Origin: a virus
DNA length: 64,000 nucleotides
Virus record (IMG/VR): IMGVR_UViG_3300042400_000613
Location: 1 to 64,000 of that record
Direction: 5' to 3' (one strand)
Under the pieces are notes generated by a model. It had not been told where the DNA came from. It saw nothing but the letters and a program-made list of their open reading frames with translations, and searched no databases. A program made the translations under genes and the position numbers. Positions 38,401-47,351 of the stretch are shown here, piece after piece; position 1 is the first letter of the stretch, and every line of letters starts with the position of its first letter.

Positions 38401-39838
38401 ACTAGAAAGAAGTTTATATCTCCGAGAAAAAATAAAACTGAGTAATTCCGAGGATTTGGAATTAGCCATGAGACATGATGACTATTTGAAAAAAATAGCA
38501 GGAACAAATGATGAACTTTATAGGACAGAATTAAATAAAGTACAAGCTGCCGAAAGATATAATACATCCATAGAAAAACTATCAGTATCATTTAGGTATG
38601 CTTTAGCTCCTGTTTTAGAAGCTGTAGTACCTGTAGTTGATTTATTAGCGGGTGCCATAAATAGATTAGCAGGGATTGTAAAATCATTCGTAGGTGGTAT
38701 AACTGGAGCTAATTCTGATGCTGCAATAGGGGGTGGAGGAATAAAAACCCCTGATATGTATCAAATGGGAGGAGGCGCTCTCATGGCAACCGTTATGGGA
38801 GGGCAGTTATTAAAAATGATGAGAGGACCTGCGGGAGCTAAATTAGGAGAAGCTGTAGGTAAAGTTAAAGGAAGTTTTGATACATTAACAGGAACATTAG
38901 GCACAAAGACAAATCCTATGTACGTTATATCATTAGGAGGAGGAGTAGGTGGAGTAGGCGGTGGCATAGGAGGAGGGAAGTTCGTTAATGGTAAATTTAG
39001 ATCTCAAGAAGTATTGGACAGGGCGGAATCTATTAGAAATATTAGAAACGCTAAAACCTCCACACCTAAACCCGGATTTTTAAAAGGAATAGTAAATAAT
39101 GCAAAAAGTTTAAATTTTGGGTCAATTGTAAAAAATACAATAAAAACAGGAGGTATAGCTTCGGCCTTTTTAGGAGTATTGGATTATGCAGACAGAAAAG
39201 TTCAAGGTCAATCTACAGCCCAAGCAGCTTCTGGAGCGATTTCAGGTGGACTAGGGAGCATAGGAGGTGCAGCTCTAGGCGCAGCCATAGGAACTATATT
39301 ATTGCCAGGAATAGGGACTATAATAGGAGGTATGCTAGGAGGATATGCAGGACACACAGCAGGTTCTAGAATGTCAGATTCATTTTTTAACAAAAAATCA
39401 TCCTCATCTTACGAAACACAACCATTTCAATATCAAGGAATGGGATTAAGCGCAACAGGATCTATATACGGGGGAGTTAATAAACCAACCGCAAAAGGAA
39501 TACCTGTAGAAACATCTATGGTTGATACCACTCCAACAACTCTTAAACCAAACTTTTCTAGTCCATTTAATACATTTCCTAATTATGGCACAACAAACAT
39601 GTCTAGGGAATCTGTAATGGTTAATAAGTCAAGTAAAAGCGTAGCCTCGACTGCTTTAGTGCAAAGTACTCTTAAGGAAAAAGAAAAAACGGATGATGCT
39701 CTAATAAAAGAGGCTCAAGAACAAACGAAATTAATGCAGGAAATGATAAAAAGATTAAATCAGCCGGCTTTAGCCTTTTTTAATGATGAGGGAAGAAAAC
39801 AAACAGCAAGCTATATTAGACTTAAAGGTACACCATAA
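35402..39838 (+). CDS. Tape measure protein
   Basis: 1478 residues. The N-terminal 330 are helical and charged; then a low-complexity Ser/Pro/Thr region with three near-identical ISDTASVANTSSPA-type repeats (about 36421-36560), a Gly-rich linker, a Lys/Glu/Ala-rich coiled-coil stretch around 540-660, a hydrophobic segment near 730-750 (VIVAGLTTIGILLGKTIF), and a Gly/Ala-rich hydrophobic region about 1250-1320 (AALGAAIGTILLPGIG). Size, coiled coils, hydrophobic segments and position between hub and baseplate-junction genes identify it. Much longer than T4 gp29 (590), predicting a longer tail. Hydrophobic parts may enter the host membrane on ejection. Confidence 0.85.
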   Translation: MGIDAIKKMVEAIFNDLSHFKEKYESAYASLVTIKDDGIKELQASKKDRSANSQKEIDRQIEGLNIVYKKEHAKHESLLKSIDSAIKAAKLIKSHTNVNGYSITTIQEELNNLIPFIETVYTESKFLIGRIEIGSYTLGQQLELKEKGLDYPKGKEKKFLEKELRIASVNLNNINPDAKVTLGAFNRARGVIDKQGNRTGIEGKLSDLKERKKNEWLKPTTLDLKRKKENNDIIRNHLTDITPDKLHTIPQNVQKKIKAYIGGVSISREEHYKKGDPYNESDLEQLIYAKTGMSREDILHSENLFPNPEGLTNKKTEETAQSPAEIKSPVKRKGKNKAPADVISDTASVANTSSPANITSDTASVANTSSLADVISDTASVTNTTSPGNRGGGKKRRISIRGRGGSIGGASTGGGSQSPIEEIKPKVEYGGGSQSPGEVSDEMLKIIEQAVFNGTARAFSQFSNSPISAPSEFSDSAIDKIGNTVYEAMKKALDYYSASPALNMVLFGIDPSVMKLLKDELGGLSSTGGGTGDMDKLAEELRKSRESNENLAKMQEARRKKAAAEKRKKDKEAEKEKKRIADPNSPESIAKKKKEADAAERAQKKKDKEDPNSLENIAKAEEKKRKEEEKKAKEDKAKLKAEREADPFRKRLKTIFKEGEQELSFLYAKTDAFVGWIPGFNDAILEARKSALETLRKGYEEFDLEYANSGSAFKGMKKAISEMFKISPFTVIVAGLTTIGILLGKTIFNAAQKVNTQIKEIAAELGTSNRQSYEMFKNAMNAQTQFENLHASLRDVMDAQKGILGDSGILLRTNDKALSAIADNAKNIGLSVESAGAFYENLRMKGAGDTEANNVMTASLELADKRGFSPQSIVDDIAQNAEFASKYFSKINKDSKSAHRNLIETNIQVKNLGLNFQKASKMTQHLLSFEQSITAEVEASVALGTHVDIGKARELLLQDDIAGAMTQMMNAIPGGYEGFQNMDFAERQLSANALGLEVSELERSLYLREKIKLSNSEDLELAMRHDDYLKKIAGTNDELYRTELNKVQAAERYNTSIEKLSVSFRYALAPVLEAVVPVVDLLAGAINRLAGIVKSFVGGITGANSDAAIGGGGIKTPDMYQMGGGALMATVMGGQLLKMMRGPAGAKLGEAVGKVKGSFDTLTGTLGTKTNPMYVISLGGGVGGVGGGIGGGKFVNGKFRSQEVLDRAESIRNIRNAKTSTPKPGFLKGIVNNAKSLNFGSIVKNTIKTGGIASAFLGVLDYADRKVQGQSTAQAASGAISGGLGSIGGAALGAAIGTILLPGIGTIIGGMLGGYAGHTAGSRMSDSFFNKKSSSSYETQPFQYQGMGLSATGSIYGGVNKPTAKGIPVETSMVDTTPTTLKPNFSSPFNTFPNYGTTNMSRESVMVNKSSKSVASTALVQSTLKEKEKTDDALIKEAQEQTKLMQEMIKRLNQPALAFFNDEGRKQTASYIRLKGTP

Positions 39839-39847
39839 AAATTAATC

Positions 39848-40699
39848 ATGCCCATAGACGCAAAATCTTTATTTAATGTCACTTCGCTAGGTAGCCTTTC
39901 TATAAGGGAGAGAAAAAAACCATTTACTTTCAAATTCCAAAGAATATCTGCGGGTTCTGTTAGCAATGGGGTGACTATAGTATTAATGGCCTATATAAAT
40001 AATATATCAGACTCCTCTAGCCCGGAATGGGATGAAAGACTAGATATAGGACGGGCAGACGCAAAAATTTTATATAAGAGCTTTAACAGAACTATATCTC
40101 TGTCTTTTACGGTCGCAGTAGAAAGTGAAGTAAATTCTAGACTTGAAGCAAATGAAATTTCTTTAGATAGAGAATTAGCTAATAGATCTAGTAATCGTTT
40201 TATTTCAGGAGTGGAAAGATCTAGAATTTTAACAGATCCTCCTACAAGTAATTTGACTAATATTAGAGGAGAACAGGGAGTTAGTATTGGCGGCGCTATA
40301 CAAAGAGCAACAGGTACTGAGTATGCTACAAGAGATGTAGCCATAAATTTAAATGACGCTTCCAAGACCTCTACATTATCCACAAGAGTAGCTAATATTA
40401 CTTATCCTTCTATTACTTCCGGAATAAGTATAACTCATGTTACTTCTCAACTTAATGAATTATCCAAACTATCTCTTCCCGTATATAACGGACCTTATGT
40501 TGGATCCTATGTTAAGTTTAGCATTGGTAAACTATATACAGATGAAATAGGTTACATAAAAGGATTAACTTTTGATTGGGATAATTCACAAATAGTATGG
40601 GACGAAGACAAGGAATTGCCTATGATTACAAATGTTTCTATGGAAATAGGATATATAGGTAAAAGAAAACCTCAAGTAGCATCAAACTTTTTTGGATAA
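39848..40699 (+). CDS. Baseplate / tube-junction candidate protein
   Basis: 283 residues between the tape measure and the LysM protein. N-terminus KPFTFKFQRISAGSVSNGVT and the C-terminal KFSIGKLYTDEIGYIKGLTF followed by WDEDKELPMITNVSMEIGYI resemble the tube-baseplate connecting proteins of contractile systems (T4 gp48/gp54 or Afp7 class): a beta strand, a Trp-containing turn and an LP-x-I strand. The similarity is one of pattern and position, not a recognised motif. Its stop shares a base with the next ATG. Confidence 0.45.
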   Translation: MPIDAKSLFNVTSLGSLSIRERKKPFTFKFQRISAGSVSNGVTIVLMAYINNISDSSSPEWDERLDIGRADAKILYKSFNRTISLSFTVAVESEVNSRLEANEISLDRELANRSSNRFISGVERSRILTDPPTSNLTNIRGEQGVSIGGAIQRATGTEYATRDVAINLNDASKTSTLSTRVANITYPSITSGISITHVTSQLNELSKLSLPVYNGPYVGSYVKFSIGKLYTDEIGYIKGLTFDWDNSQIVWDEDKELPMITNVSMEIGYIGKRKPQVASNFFG

Positions 40700-41016
40700 T
40701 GAATAGATACGAAGACATAACTAATATAATAAAAGAAGAATCAGGTGTTAGAAGGTACAGTACTACGTATTATTACAAAATACCATTTAAGACTAGTGAT
40801 TTTTTTATATACGCTAAATCTGGGGACAGGTTAGACTTATTAGCTAATGATTATTACGGAGACCCTAGATATTGGTGGATACTAGCAAATGAAAACGATA
40901 TAGGTAAAGGCACTATAGTACCTCCCATAGGAATAAGATTAAGAATTCCATACCCTTTAAATATGCTTGAGTTAGAACAATTAAAAAACGAATCAATAAA
41001 TGGCACCTCCTTTTAG
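40699..41016 (+). CDS. gp53: LysM/gp53-like baseplate wedge protein
   Basis: 105 residues. The centre is a LysM-like fold as in T4 gp53 and P2 gpX class proteins: AKSGDRLDLLANDYYGDPRY, WWILANENDI, then IVPPIGIRLRIPYP. In contractile tails this module joins the tube end to the hub or wedge. T4 gp53 (196 residues) has an added domain that is absent here, so it is closer in size to gpX or Afp-type LysM proteins. It overlaps the next gene by 17 bases. Confidence 0.7.
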   Translation: MNRYEDITNIIKEESGVRRYSTTYYYKIPFKTSDFFIYAKSGDRLDLLANDYYGDPRYWWILANENDIGKGTIVPPIGIRLRIPYPLNMLELEQLKNESINGTSF

Positions 41017-43018
41017 AAGAAAAATACCGGATTCCGTAAAAAATGTTCTTGGCAGTAGACTTAATCTTTATGTAAAGGGAAATACGTCTGATTACTACAA
41101 ACCTAAAACAAGAAATACTGCGTATTGTACTATAACAAAAAATGGATTAACAGTATCTACAAGAGAAGATACTTTCGAAGAGACTTATAGCCCTAAATCC
41201 CTTAAACCTAGACCCAATTTATTACGAGCCGAAATAGAAAGAATAGGACACGATGCGTCCTTAGTAAATCTTTCTATGAGAATAAGGGGAACTATTGAAG
41301 TTTATACTCTGTCTGACTTTATAAGATACTCTGAAGTTTTTTGTATTAACGACCCTAAAAATCAATTATCTATAACAATGGCTTATGCCGCTCCTTTTGA
41401 CGGGTGCCCTTCCTATACAGTTTCAGGATGTTATATAGCTTACGGAACCTGGCAAACTACAAATGAAAATTATTACCAGTTATCTTTTGAGGCTATAGGA
41501 CCGGGAGAAGTTTTTTCTTCCGTTGATATTGGATTTAGTGGAATATGGGATAATGCTAAACTCTATTACAAGCATAATAAAACTTTTGATAATAAAGTTG
41601 TAGAATCCCAAGTTAACGGATATTATGAATTGATGTTATATGATGCTCAGAAATCAGGAGCCACCTTAACAGATGATATACCTGATGGAACCATAGTTCC
41701 TTACGAAAGAAAAAAAAGTTATGAAGGTAAAGTTAGCAATGGTATAAAATATTTAAATTTTAGAGGGCAACTAACAAAGAGTGATATAATTGTTTATCAA
41801 CCCGTAGAAGGTACGGCTTTAAGTGCGGACCCAGATCAAATACCTACCGCACAGACAACTACAGATGAGTTTTTTACTTTACAATATGTAGTAGACAGAT
41901 TAATAAATGAGTTTTGTCTCTATCCTTTATATACTAAATATACAGATTCAGATTCAGGAATTAGAGATGTTTATGTAGGATTTGCGGAAAAACCAAGATG
42001 TTCTACCGTATCATTATGTAACTCCATAGTGGTTAGATCCTGCGATCCTAGAAAAATTCTTATATTAGGTAATGGAGCAGGAGATTACAGAGATAAAGAA
42101 ATTAAAGTTACAGGAAAGAATTACGAAAAAGGAATAGCTTTAGATGGAATAAAATCTCATTATGGAGATTATATAGATTTTAGAAAGATATTAATACATA
42201 GAAATATAATATGGGAAGCTATAAATGCGACAATGCATACTGTTGAGAAACCTAGAGCTGGAGTAAATTCAAAAGATAATTTTATATTAGAAGAATATTT
42301 AAGAGTAACAGAATTTTTTAAAAACATATTTACTACGATTAGCAACTGTACTGGTGGTTTTGTTCAACTAGGTTTGATAGTAGACGACGGGACTAATGAC
42401 AAAGATGATTTAACTAAACACAAAATTTTGAAAATAGTACCTACCACTTTCGTAGATACCGGATTAGATATATGGAAATTCAATACTTTGAATGGTGACG
42501 GATCTACTAGAGAACTTAGTATTACCGCCGAATTACCTTCTACTGATTTGCACGCATCTTTAGTTAAAAACATATTTAATAATTCTAGAGTAACAAATGC
42601 TATTAGAAGCGATACCAATGACGGATTATCTATCAATGATTTAGAAGAGCTAGCTACTAGACTTTTAGATGAATACTATAATAAATTAATGCCTAGAACA
42701 AAATATAGTAATGAGACTTGTGATGCAGCTAGAACTTTATTATTTAATATAAACAAAGGAAGACCAACATCTTCTTTAGTAAATAATAATCAATATTTAT
42801 GGCTCATGAAAATGAATGTCAAAATGGACGGAGTAGGAGGATGGAGAATAGGACATCATATAAACAGCAATACAGTTCCTCCAAGTTATACTACGGATAG
42901 AGATATTGCTTTTATAGTTACTAGAGTTCATCATGTAGTAGAGGGACAGGATTGGCAAACTGAATTAGAGTCCATTTGTACAGTTGTACCTCCGGGAACG
43001 CCTACCTTAGGAGCATAA
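41000..43018 (+). CDS. Baseplate hub protein (gp27/gpD-like)
   Basis: 672 residues. The C-terminal segment WRIGHHINSNTVPPSY, DIAFIVTRVHHVVEGQDWQT followed by ELESI has the pattern of hub proteins of the gp27/gpD/VgrG group: end of a beta barrel, a proline-tyrosine turn, a strand with v-x-H, then W-x-T. Order (tape measure, junction, LysM, hub) matches P2-type and extracellular contractile systems. The N-terminal 250 residues are beta-rich with several Cys. No lysozyme or needle domain is visible, so a separate spike is expected elsewhere. Family assignment is by pattern only. Confidence 0.5.
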   Translation: MAPPFRRKIPDSVKNVLGSRLNLYVKGNTSDYYKPKTRNTAYCTITKNGLTVSTREDTFEETYSPKSLKPRPNLLRAEIERIGHDASLVNLSMRIRGTIEVYTLSDFIRYSEVFCINDPKNQLSITMAYAAPFDGCPSYTVSGCYIAYGTWQTTNENYYQLSFEAIGPGEVFSSVDIGFSGIWDNAKLYYKHNKTFDNKVVESQVNGYYELMLYDAQKSGATLTDDIPDGTIVPYERKKSYEGKVSNGIKYLNFRGQLTKSDIIVYQPVEGTALSADPDQIPTAQTTTDEFFTLQYVVDRLINEFCLYPLYTKYTDSDSGIRDVYVGFAEKPRCSTVSLCNSIVVRSCDPRKILILGNGAGDYRDKEIKVTGKNYEKGIALDGIKSHYGDYIDFRKILIHRNIIWEAINATMHTVEKPRAGVNSKDNFILEEYLRVTEFFKNIFTTISNCTGGFVQLGLIVDDGTNDKDDLTKHKILKIVPTTFVDTGLDIWKFNTLNGDGSTRELSITAELPSTDLHASLVKNIFNNSRVTNAIRSDTNDGLSINDLEELATRLLDEYYNKLMPRTKYSNETCDAARTLLFNINKGRPTSSLVNNNQYLWLMKMNVKMDGVGGWRIGHHINSNTVPPSYTTDRDIAFIVTRVHHVVEGQDWQTELESICTVVPPGTPTLGA

Positions 43019-43031
43019 AATAAAATAAATC

Positions 43032-43550
43032 ATGGCTAATTTTTTCTATACAGAAGGCGGTTTTTTATGGGATGAAAATAACATGTCATACAAAGGATAT
43101 TATTTTTATACCAACAGAATACCATACGCAGGTATAAACGGGAAGGATACTAGAAAAAGATTATTTTTAGAGTACGAATTTAAGAGAAGGGTATATTCTT
43201 CTCTTGGTTCGGAGCCCATGGTAGAGTATATTAACATAAATCCATACACACCAACAAAAGAAGTTATAGAAGAAGAAGGTCTTTATTTTAAAAGATATTT
43301 TTACCAAAAAAGAATAAAACCAATAACATCTATAACCGAAATTAAAAAAGATGATTATTTTTCTGCTAAAAACTTGCAGGATAACAAAAATAGACTTATA
43401 TTTGCAGAAATCTATTGGAAAGTCCGTGGAGATAAAGTTAAAGTAGCGCAATTAAACAGGAATGAAGTTTTAAGTGCAGATACAACTTTTCCAGGACTTA
43501 AGAGGTTTATTGTAAATTATAATGAGTTTTATATAGATGATGGTTATTGA
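43032..43550 (+). CDS. Unknown, probably baseplate-associated
   Basis: 172 residues, rich in Tyr, Phe and Lys, starting MANFFYTEGGFLWDENNMSY. No motif, membrane segment or signal peptide is apparent. It is co-directional and 13 bases from the hub gene, overlapping the following polymerase-like gene by 14 bases. By position it could be the last structural gene of the tail module or the first of the replication module. Function not recognised. Confidence 0.5.
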   Translation: MANFFYTEGGFLWDENNMSYKGYYFYTNRIPYAGINGKDTRKRLFLEYEFKRRVYSSLGSEPMVEYININPYTPTKEVIEEEGLYFKRYFYQKRIKPITSITEIKKDDYFSAKNLQDNKNRLIFAEIYWKVRGDKVKVAQLNRNEVLSADTTFPGLKRFIVNYNEFYIDDGY

Positions 43551-44871
43551 GAACGAGGATCAACTAAGGGAGGTCCAAACTAATTTTTCAGGTTCCTTTG
43601 TGTTTCCTATTCCGAAAGATATGTCAAATTTTTCGGAGGGGCTCTCTATGTTATTTATACATGACTATAAATCAAATGAGTCATATTCAATAGCATTACA
43701 ACATGAAGAATTTAAATCAAACATAACATTAGAGACATTACAGACATTATTATCATTTAATTATGTAATAGCGTCATCTAAATACATCTTTGATTATTAT
43801 TTTCCCAGTAAATTTTCAACCGAGTTCCCATTACTATATTGGCTAAACAAAGGAGATACAGATTATTTAGGAGATTTATATTCATTTACATCTAAGTACA
43901 AAAGATTTTATTATCCATCAACATCCTATAACATCTATATTCCATATTACATGTTCTTAAGATGTTTTAATAGTCAGCTATCCTATTTAAACACATTGGA
44001 TAAAAAATCATCTGTCATTGAAAAATATACATCTATTCTATCATCTTTAAATCATATTAGAGATAATGGAATTTGCATTGACATTCCTCAAATAAATGAA
44101 GTATACAATAAAAAATTAACAACATCTTTATTACATCCTAAATACATGCTCTACAATGCCACAGGAAGGCCCGTAGGGACATGTAATGGTATTAACCTTA
44201 GCGCAATACCAAAAGATGAAAAACATCGCTTAGGATTCATTTCTAGGCATGATAGAGGAATCTTAGTTGAATTTGATATTAAGTCATTTCATTTATATCT
44301 GATTGCAAAGGCCATTGGATATACATTAGAAGAAGAAGATGTTCACATGTATTTAGCAAAGATGTATTTCAAGAAGAATAATATATCCCCGCAAGAATAC
44401 GATGAGGCAAAAAAAATCACTTTCACTAATATTTATTCTGAAAGGGGGGATGCTAAAAAGATTCCTTTCTTTAGTGCATTGTATAAATATAGGGATTCGA
44501 TATATAGTCAAATGGTTCAAGATAAAGAAGTTATTGTTCCATACTGTGTAAGAACTTTAAAACTATCGAATCTAAAAGATGATTACTCCTACACAAAAGG
44601 AAAATTATTCTCTTATGTTATACAATTAATGGAAGTTGAACATTTTTTTGACATTATTAGTAAAATTATTGTATATTTGCAGTCGAAGAAAACGCAAATC
44701 GTATTATATGTGTATGATTCTTTCTTATTAGATTTTGACAGAGAAGATGGATTGGAAACATTAAGGGGAATACAAAAGATTATAAACGATTCTGGGTTTA
44801 GCTCATCTGTGAAAATTGGAAAAAACTATTTTAACATGAAATCTTTTGATTTGGAAAACATGCAAACATGA
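43537..44871 (+). CDS. Divergent family A DNA polymerase-like protein
   Basis: 444 residues (ATG at 43537 or 43540). It contains a polymerase palm pattern: NATGRPVGTCNGINLSAIPK (TGR and asparagine-rich stretch), motif A-like LVEFDIKSFHLYLIAKAIG with D247, a Lys-containing helix with FTNIYSERGDAKKIPF where motif B would be, and motif C-like IVLYVYDSFLLDFD with D394. The N-terminal 150 residues may be a degenerate 3'-5' exonuclease fold; I see no DxE pair. It is distinct from the full polymerase at 53323 and about 340 residues shorter. Whether active is unclear; it could be a repair or accessory polymerase. It neighbours SSB and UvsX genes. Confidence 0.5.
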   Translation: MMVIENEDQLREVQTNFSGSFVFPIPKDMSNFSEGLSMLFIHDYKSNESYSIALQHEEFKSNITLETLQTLLSFNYVIASSKYIFDYYFPSKFSTEFPLLYWLNKGDTDYLGDLYSFTSKYKRFYYPSTSYNIYIPYYMFLRCFNSQLSYLNTLDKKSSVIEKYTSILSSLNHIRDNGICIDIPQINEVYNKKLTTSLLHPKYMLYNATGRPVGTCNGINLSAIPKDEKHRLGFISRHDRGILVEFDIKSFHLYLIAKAIGYTLEEEDVHMYLAKMYFKKNNISPQEYDEAKKITFTNIYSERGDAKKIPFFSALYKYRDSIYSQMVQDKEVIVPYCVRTLKLSNLKDDYSYTKGKLFSYVIQLMEVEHFFDIISKIIVYLQSKKTQIVLYVYDSFLLDFDREDGLETLRGIQKIINDSGFSSSVKIGKNYFNMKSFDLENMQT

Positions 44872-45278
44872 TTGAGAGGAAACCTACAAAATTATTATGT
44901 ACTTTTTGCCACCCGCATTTTATAGAAAGTACATTGAAGACTATTAGAAACACTTATGATATAACAAACGATAGTGTATTTGTTTTTAGAAATGCATCCG
45001 ATAATGATGAACTAATTTTAAGTTACAATGTTATCAGAGAGGAAGATTTTACATTACTTCCGTCCACCCTTATATTACATAGAAATAAAGAAACCGGAAC
45101 TTTATTCACTCTAAATGGCCTTAACATACTTATAGAGCAATCGAATAATGGTAAACTTGATGTTAATTATAAAATTGACTGGTATGCTTACGAGAATTGC
45201 CTAATAGTGACAGGATCTGATGGATTGAGAATAATTGACTTAAAGTTTCTTTACAAAAAGAATATTTCTAACATTTAA
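44868..45278 (+). CDS. Unknown conserved phage protein upstream of SSB
   Basis: 136 residues, ATGA overlap with the preceding gene. Segment ETGTLFTLNGLNILIEQSNN followed by DVNYKIDWYAYENCLI recurs, as I recall, in small proteins next to the ssb gene in T4-like phages of marine hosts. The N-terminus has a Cys-x2-Cys pair (LLCTFCHPHF) but no second pair. Soluble, no catalytic motif. It might act with SSB or the polymerase-like protein, in line with its position; function unknown. Confidence 0.5.
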   Translation: MIERKPTKLLCTFCHPHFIESTLKTIRNTYDITNDSVFVFRNASDNDELILSYNVIREEDFTLLPSTLILHRNKETGTLFTLNGLNILIEQSNNGKLDVNYKIDWYAYENCLIVTGSDGLRIIDLKFLYKKNISNI

Positions 45279-45289
45279 TTTATATAGTT

Positions 45290-46159
45290 ATGAGTAATTT
45301 TGCAGAACGTTTCAAACAAGAAGCGAGTAAACTTTCTAACTCCGGCCCTACAGGTAGAAAGAAAGGTAAAAACATTTTTGATTATATTTGGAGACCTACA
45401 TCTAGTTCTACCACTATTAGAATTGTACCAAACAAAAAAGATCCTGAATGGCCTTTTTATATGGTTTATATTCATGGTAGAGATTACACCACAAAGATAG
45501 GTTTAGCAAATTACGAGTTTGTATCTCCTAAAACTTTCCAAAAAGAAGATCCGGCTGAATTATTTGCCAATAATCTTTACAGACAGGATTATGAGAACAA
45601 CAAGCAATTTATTAAATATTTTTCTCCTCAAAAGTTTTACTATGTCCCTATTCTAATAAGAGGAAAGGAATCGTCAGGAATCAAGGTATGGCCTGTAAAC
45701 ACTAAGACTTACGAGAAAATATTCAATATCATGAATACTATTTTCGAGGAAGAAGGAGAAGACTCGTCAAAAATCTTTGACTTAAAAATAGGAACTGACT
45801 TAGTTATCACTAAACCTTCGGGAGGTGGAGTAGAAATTACAGCAAAGAGAAGCCCGACTAATTTGATAGAAAGAGCGGAAGAAGGCTATACTATTGAGGA
45901 TTTTAAGAGACAGTATGAGGAAATGGGAAATATTGAGGGTTTGTACATTACTCATACAAAAGAAGAGATTGAAAAAATGGTAACTTCTTTAGCAGGATCT
46001 TTATTCTCAAAAAGCAAGGCACCGGAATCAACTGAGATTATAAGAGGTGGCACAAAGACACAAGAAACTACGGAAGAGGTAAGAAATAAACAGGTTGAAA
46101 AACCAGTAGCTACCAAATCACTTGAAGACGATTTTTCTAAATTTCTAGATTCTATATAA
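45290..46159 (+). CDS. ssb: Single-stranded DNA-binding protein (T4 gp32-like role)
   Basis: 289 residues. The N-terminal SNFAERFKQEASKLSNS and the OB-fold-like core (TTIRIVPNKKDPEWPFYMVY, YYVPILIRGKESSGIKVWPV, LIERAEEGYT) match SSBs of T4-like marine phages. The C-terminus is a flexible linker ending in an acidic tip (LEDDFSKFLDSI), the usual partner-binding hook of SSBs. T4 gp32's zinc site is not visible. It coats ssDNA and loads recombinase and helicase; uvsX follows 13 bases later. Confidence 0.78.
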   Translation: MSNFAERFKQEASKLSNSGPTGRKKGKNIFDYIWRPTSSSTTIRIVPNKKDPEWPFYMVYIHGRDYTTKIGLANYEFVSPKTFQKEDPAELFANNLYRQDYENNKQFIKYFSPQKFYYVPILIRGKESSGIKVWPVNTKTYEKIFNIMNTIFEEEGEDSSKIFDLKIGTDLVITKPSGGGVEITAKRSPTNLIERAEEGYTIEDFKRQYEEMGNIEGLYITHTKEEIEKMVTSLAGSLFSKSKAPESTEIIRGGTKTQETTEEVRNKQVEKPVATKSLEDDFSKFLDSI

Positions 46160-46172
46160 AAAAACGTTAATT

Positions 46173-47351
46173 ATGGCAAAGAAAAAGGAATCCTCCCAAG
46201 AGAGGACTGACACATCTTTTGCATCATCTTTGATAGATGCAATAAATGCTAAGTACAAAAAAGACATAGGGACTGTAGCTTATAAGTTAGAAGACTCTAC
46301 GTTAGCACCTACAAATGTTAGTGATTTTATACCTACCGGATGTACAACACTAGATATGGCTATTTCCAATAGAGAAAATGGCGGGTATCCTGTAGGTAAA
46401 ATTGTAGAACTAATAGGACTAGAACAATCTGGAAAATCTTTATTAGCTGCTCACGCTATAAAAGAAACACAAAAGAAAGGAGGAATTGGAATTATCATAG
46501 ATACAGAGAGTGCTGTGAGTAAAGAATTTTTAAGTGCTATTGGTGTAGATTTAAAAAAGAACTTCGTATATGTGCAGCATGAAGTTATAGAAGATGTTTT
46601 TAATTCAGTCGAAACTATAATAGAGCAAATGAGAGCATCTAATAAAGATGTAATCGTAACTATTGTAGTGGATTCAGTAATGGGAGCAAGTACAAAAGAT
46701 GAGATTGAGGGCAATTATGATAAAGATGGATGGGCTACGCAAAAAGCAATCATTATATCTAAAGCCATGCGTAAACTTACAAACTTGTTAGGTAGAGAAA
46801 AAATTCTTTTAATTTTCACTAACCAACTTAGGCAGAATCTACAGGCTAGACCAGGAATGGGGGATTCTTACACTACATCAGGAGGTAAGGCTATTGGTTT
46901 TCACTCATCCATAAGAGTTAAGTTAGTTAAGAAAGGAAAAATACAGGGTCCTGAAAAAGATTTGCCTTTAGGTATTACTACGGAAGCAGAGATTATCAAG
47001 AATAGAATAGGACCTCCTCATAGAAAAGCATCCTTCAATATTATGTATAACTCAGGAATTGATGATGTAAGTTCAATTATGGATTTCCTAAAAGACAAAG
47101 GAATTGCAACAGCTTCCGGACCCTGGTATACTTATAAATATTGCAATAGAGAGACCGGAGAAATTATAGAGGAAATAAAATTTCAAAGGAAAGATTTTCA
47201 CGATAAGCTATTTTCTAGGGAAGAAATACGTAAAGATATATTCTCTAATATCTCTGATTATTATATTACAACATACATTAAAAGAGACGGTAGCGACGAA
47301 GGAGATTCTACTCCATTCATTCACATAGAAGAAACGGAAGATGACAATTGA
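46173..47351 (+). CDS. uvsX: UvsX/RecA recombinase
   Basis: 392 residues. Walker A GLEQSGKS (82-89) is preceded by GCTTLDMAISNRENGGYPVG, the RecA-family lead-in; Walker B VIVTIVVDSV and the L2-like segment LLIFTNQLRQNLQARPGMGD follow, then SGGKAIGFHSSIRVKL. The usual RecA GPESSGKT is replaced by GLEQSGKS. It makes filaments on SSB-coated DNA for strand exchange and recombination-dependent replication with the fused Mre11-Rad50 protein. The next gene starts inside its last codons. Confidence 0.93.
   Translation: MAKKKESSQERTDTSFASSLIDAINAKYKKDIGTVAYKLEDSTLAPTNVSDFIPTGCTTLDMAISNRENGGYPVGKIVELIGLEQSGKSLLAAHAIKETQKKGGIGIIIDTESAVSKEFLSAIGVDLKKNFVYVQHEVIEDVFNSVETIIEQMRASNKDVIVTIVVDSVMGASTKDEIEGNYDKDGWATQKAIIISKAMRKLTNLLGREKILLIFTNQLRQNLQARPGMGDSYTTSGGKAIGFHSSIRVKLVKKGKIQGPEKDLPLGITTEAEIIKNRIGPPHRKASFNIMYNSGIDDVSSIMDFLKDKGIATASGPWYTYKYCNRETGEIIEEIKFQRKDFHDKLFSREEIRKDIFSNISDYYITTYIKRDGSDEGDSTPFIHIEETEDDN

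Noticed and set aside
43167-43451. Minus-strand Phe-rich frame opposite the baseplate-associated gene
   Set aside because: Composition reflects antisense of Lys/Tyr codons; no motif.
45300-45500. Alternative + strand frame at the start of the SSB gene
   Set aside because: SSB frame is supported by N-terminal, core and acidic C-terminal features; the other has none.
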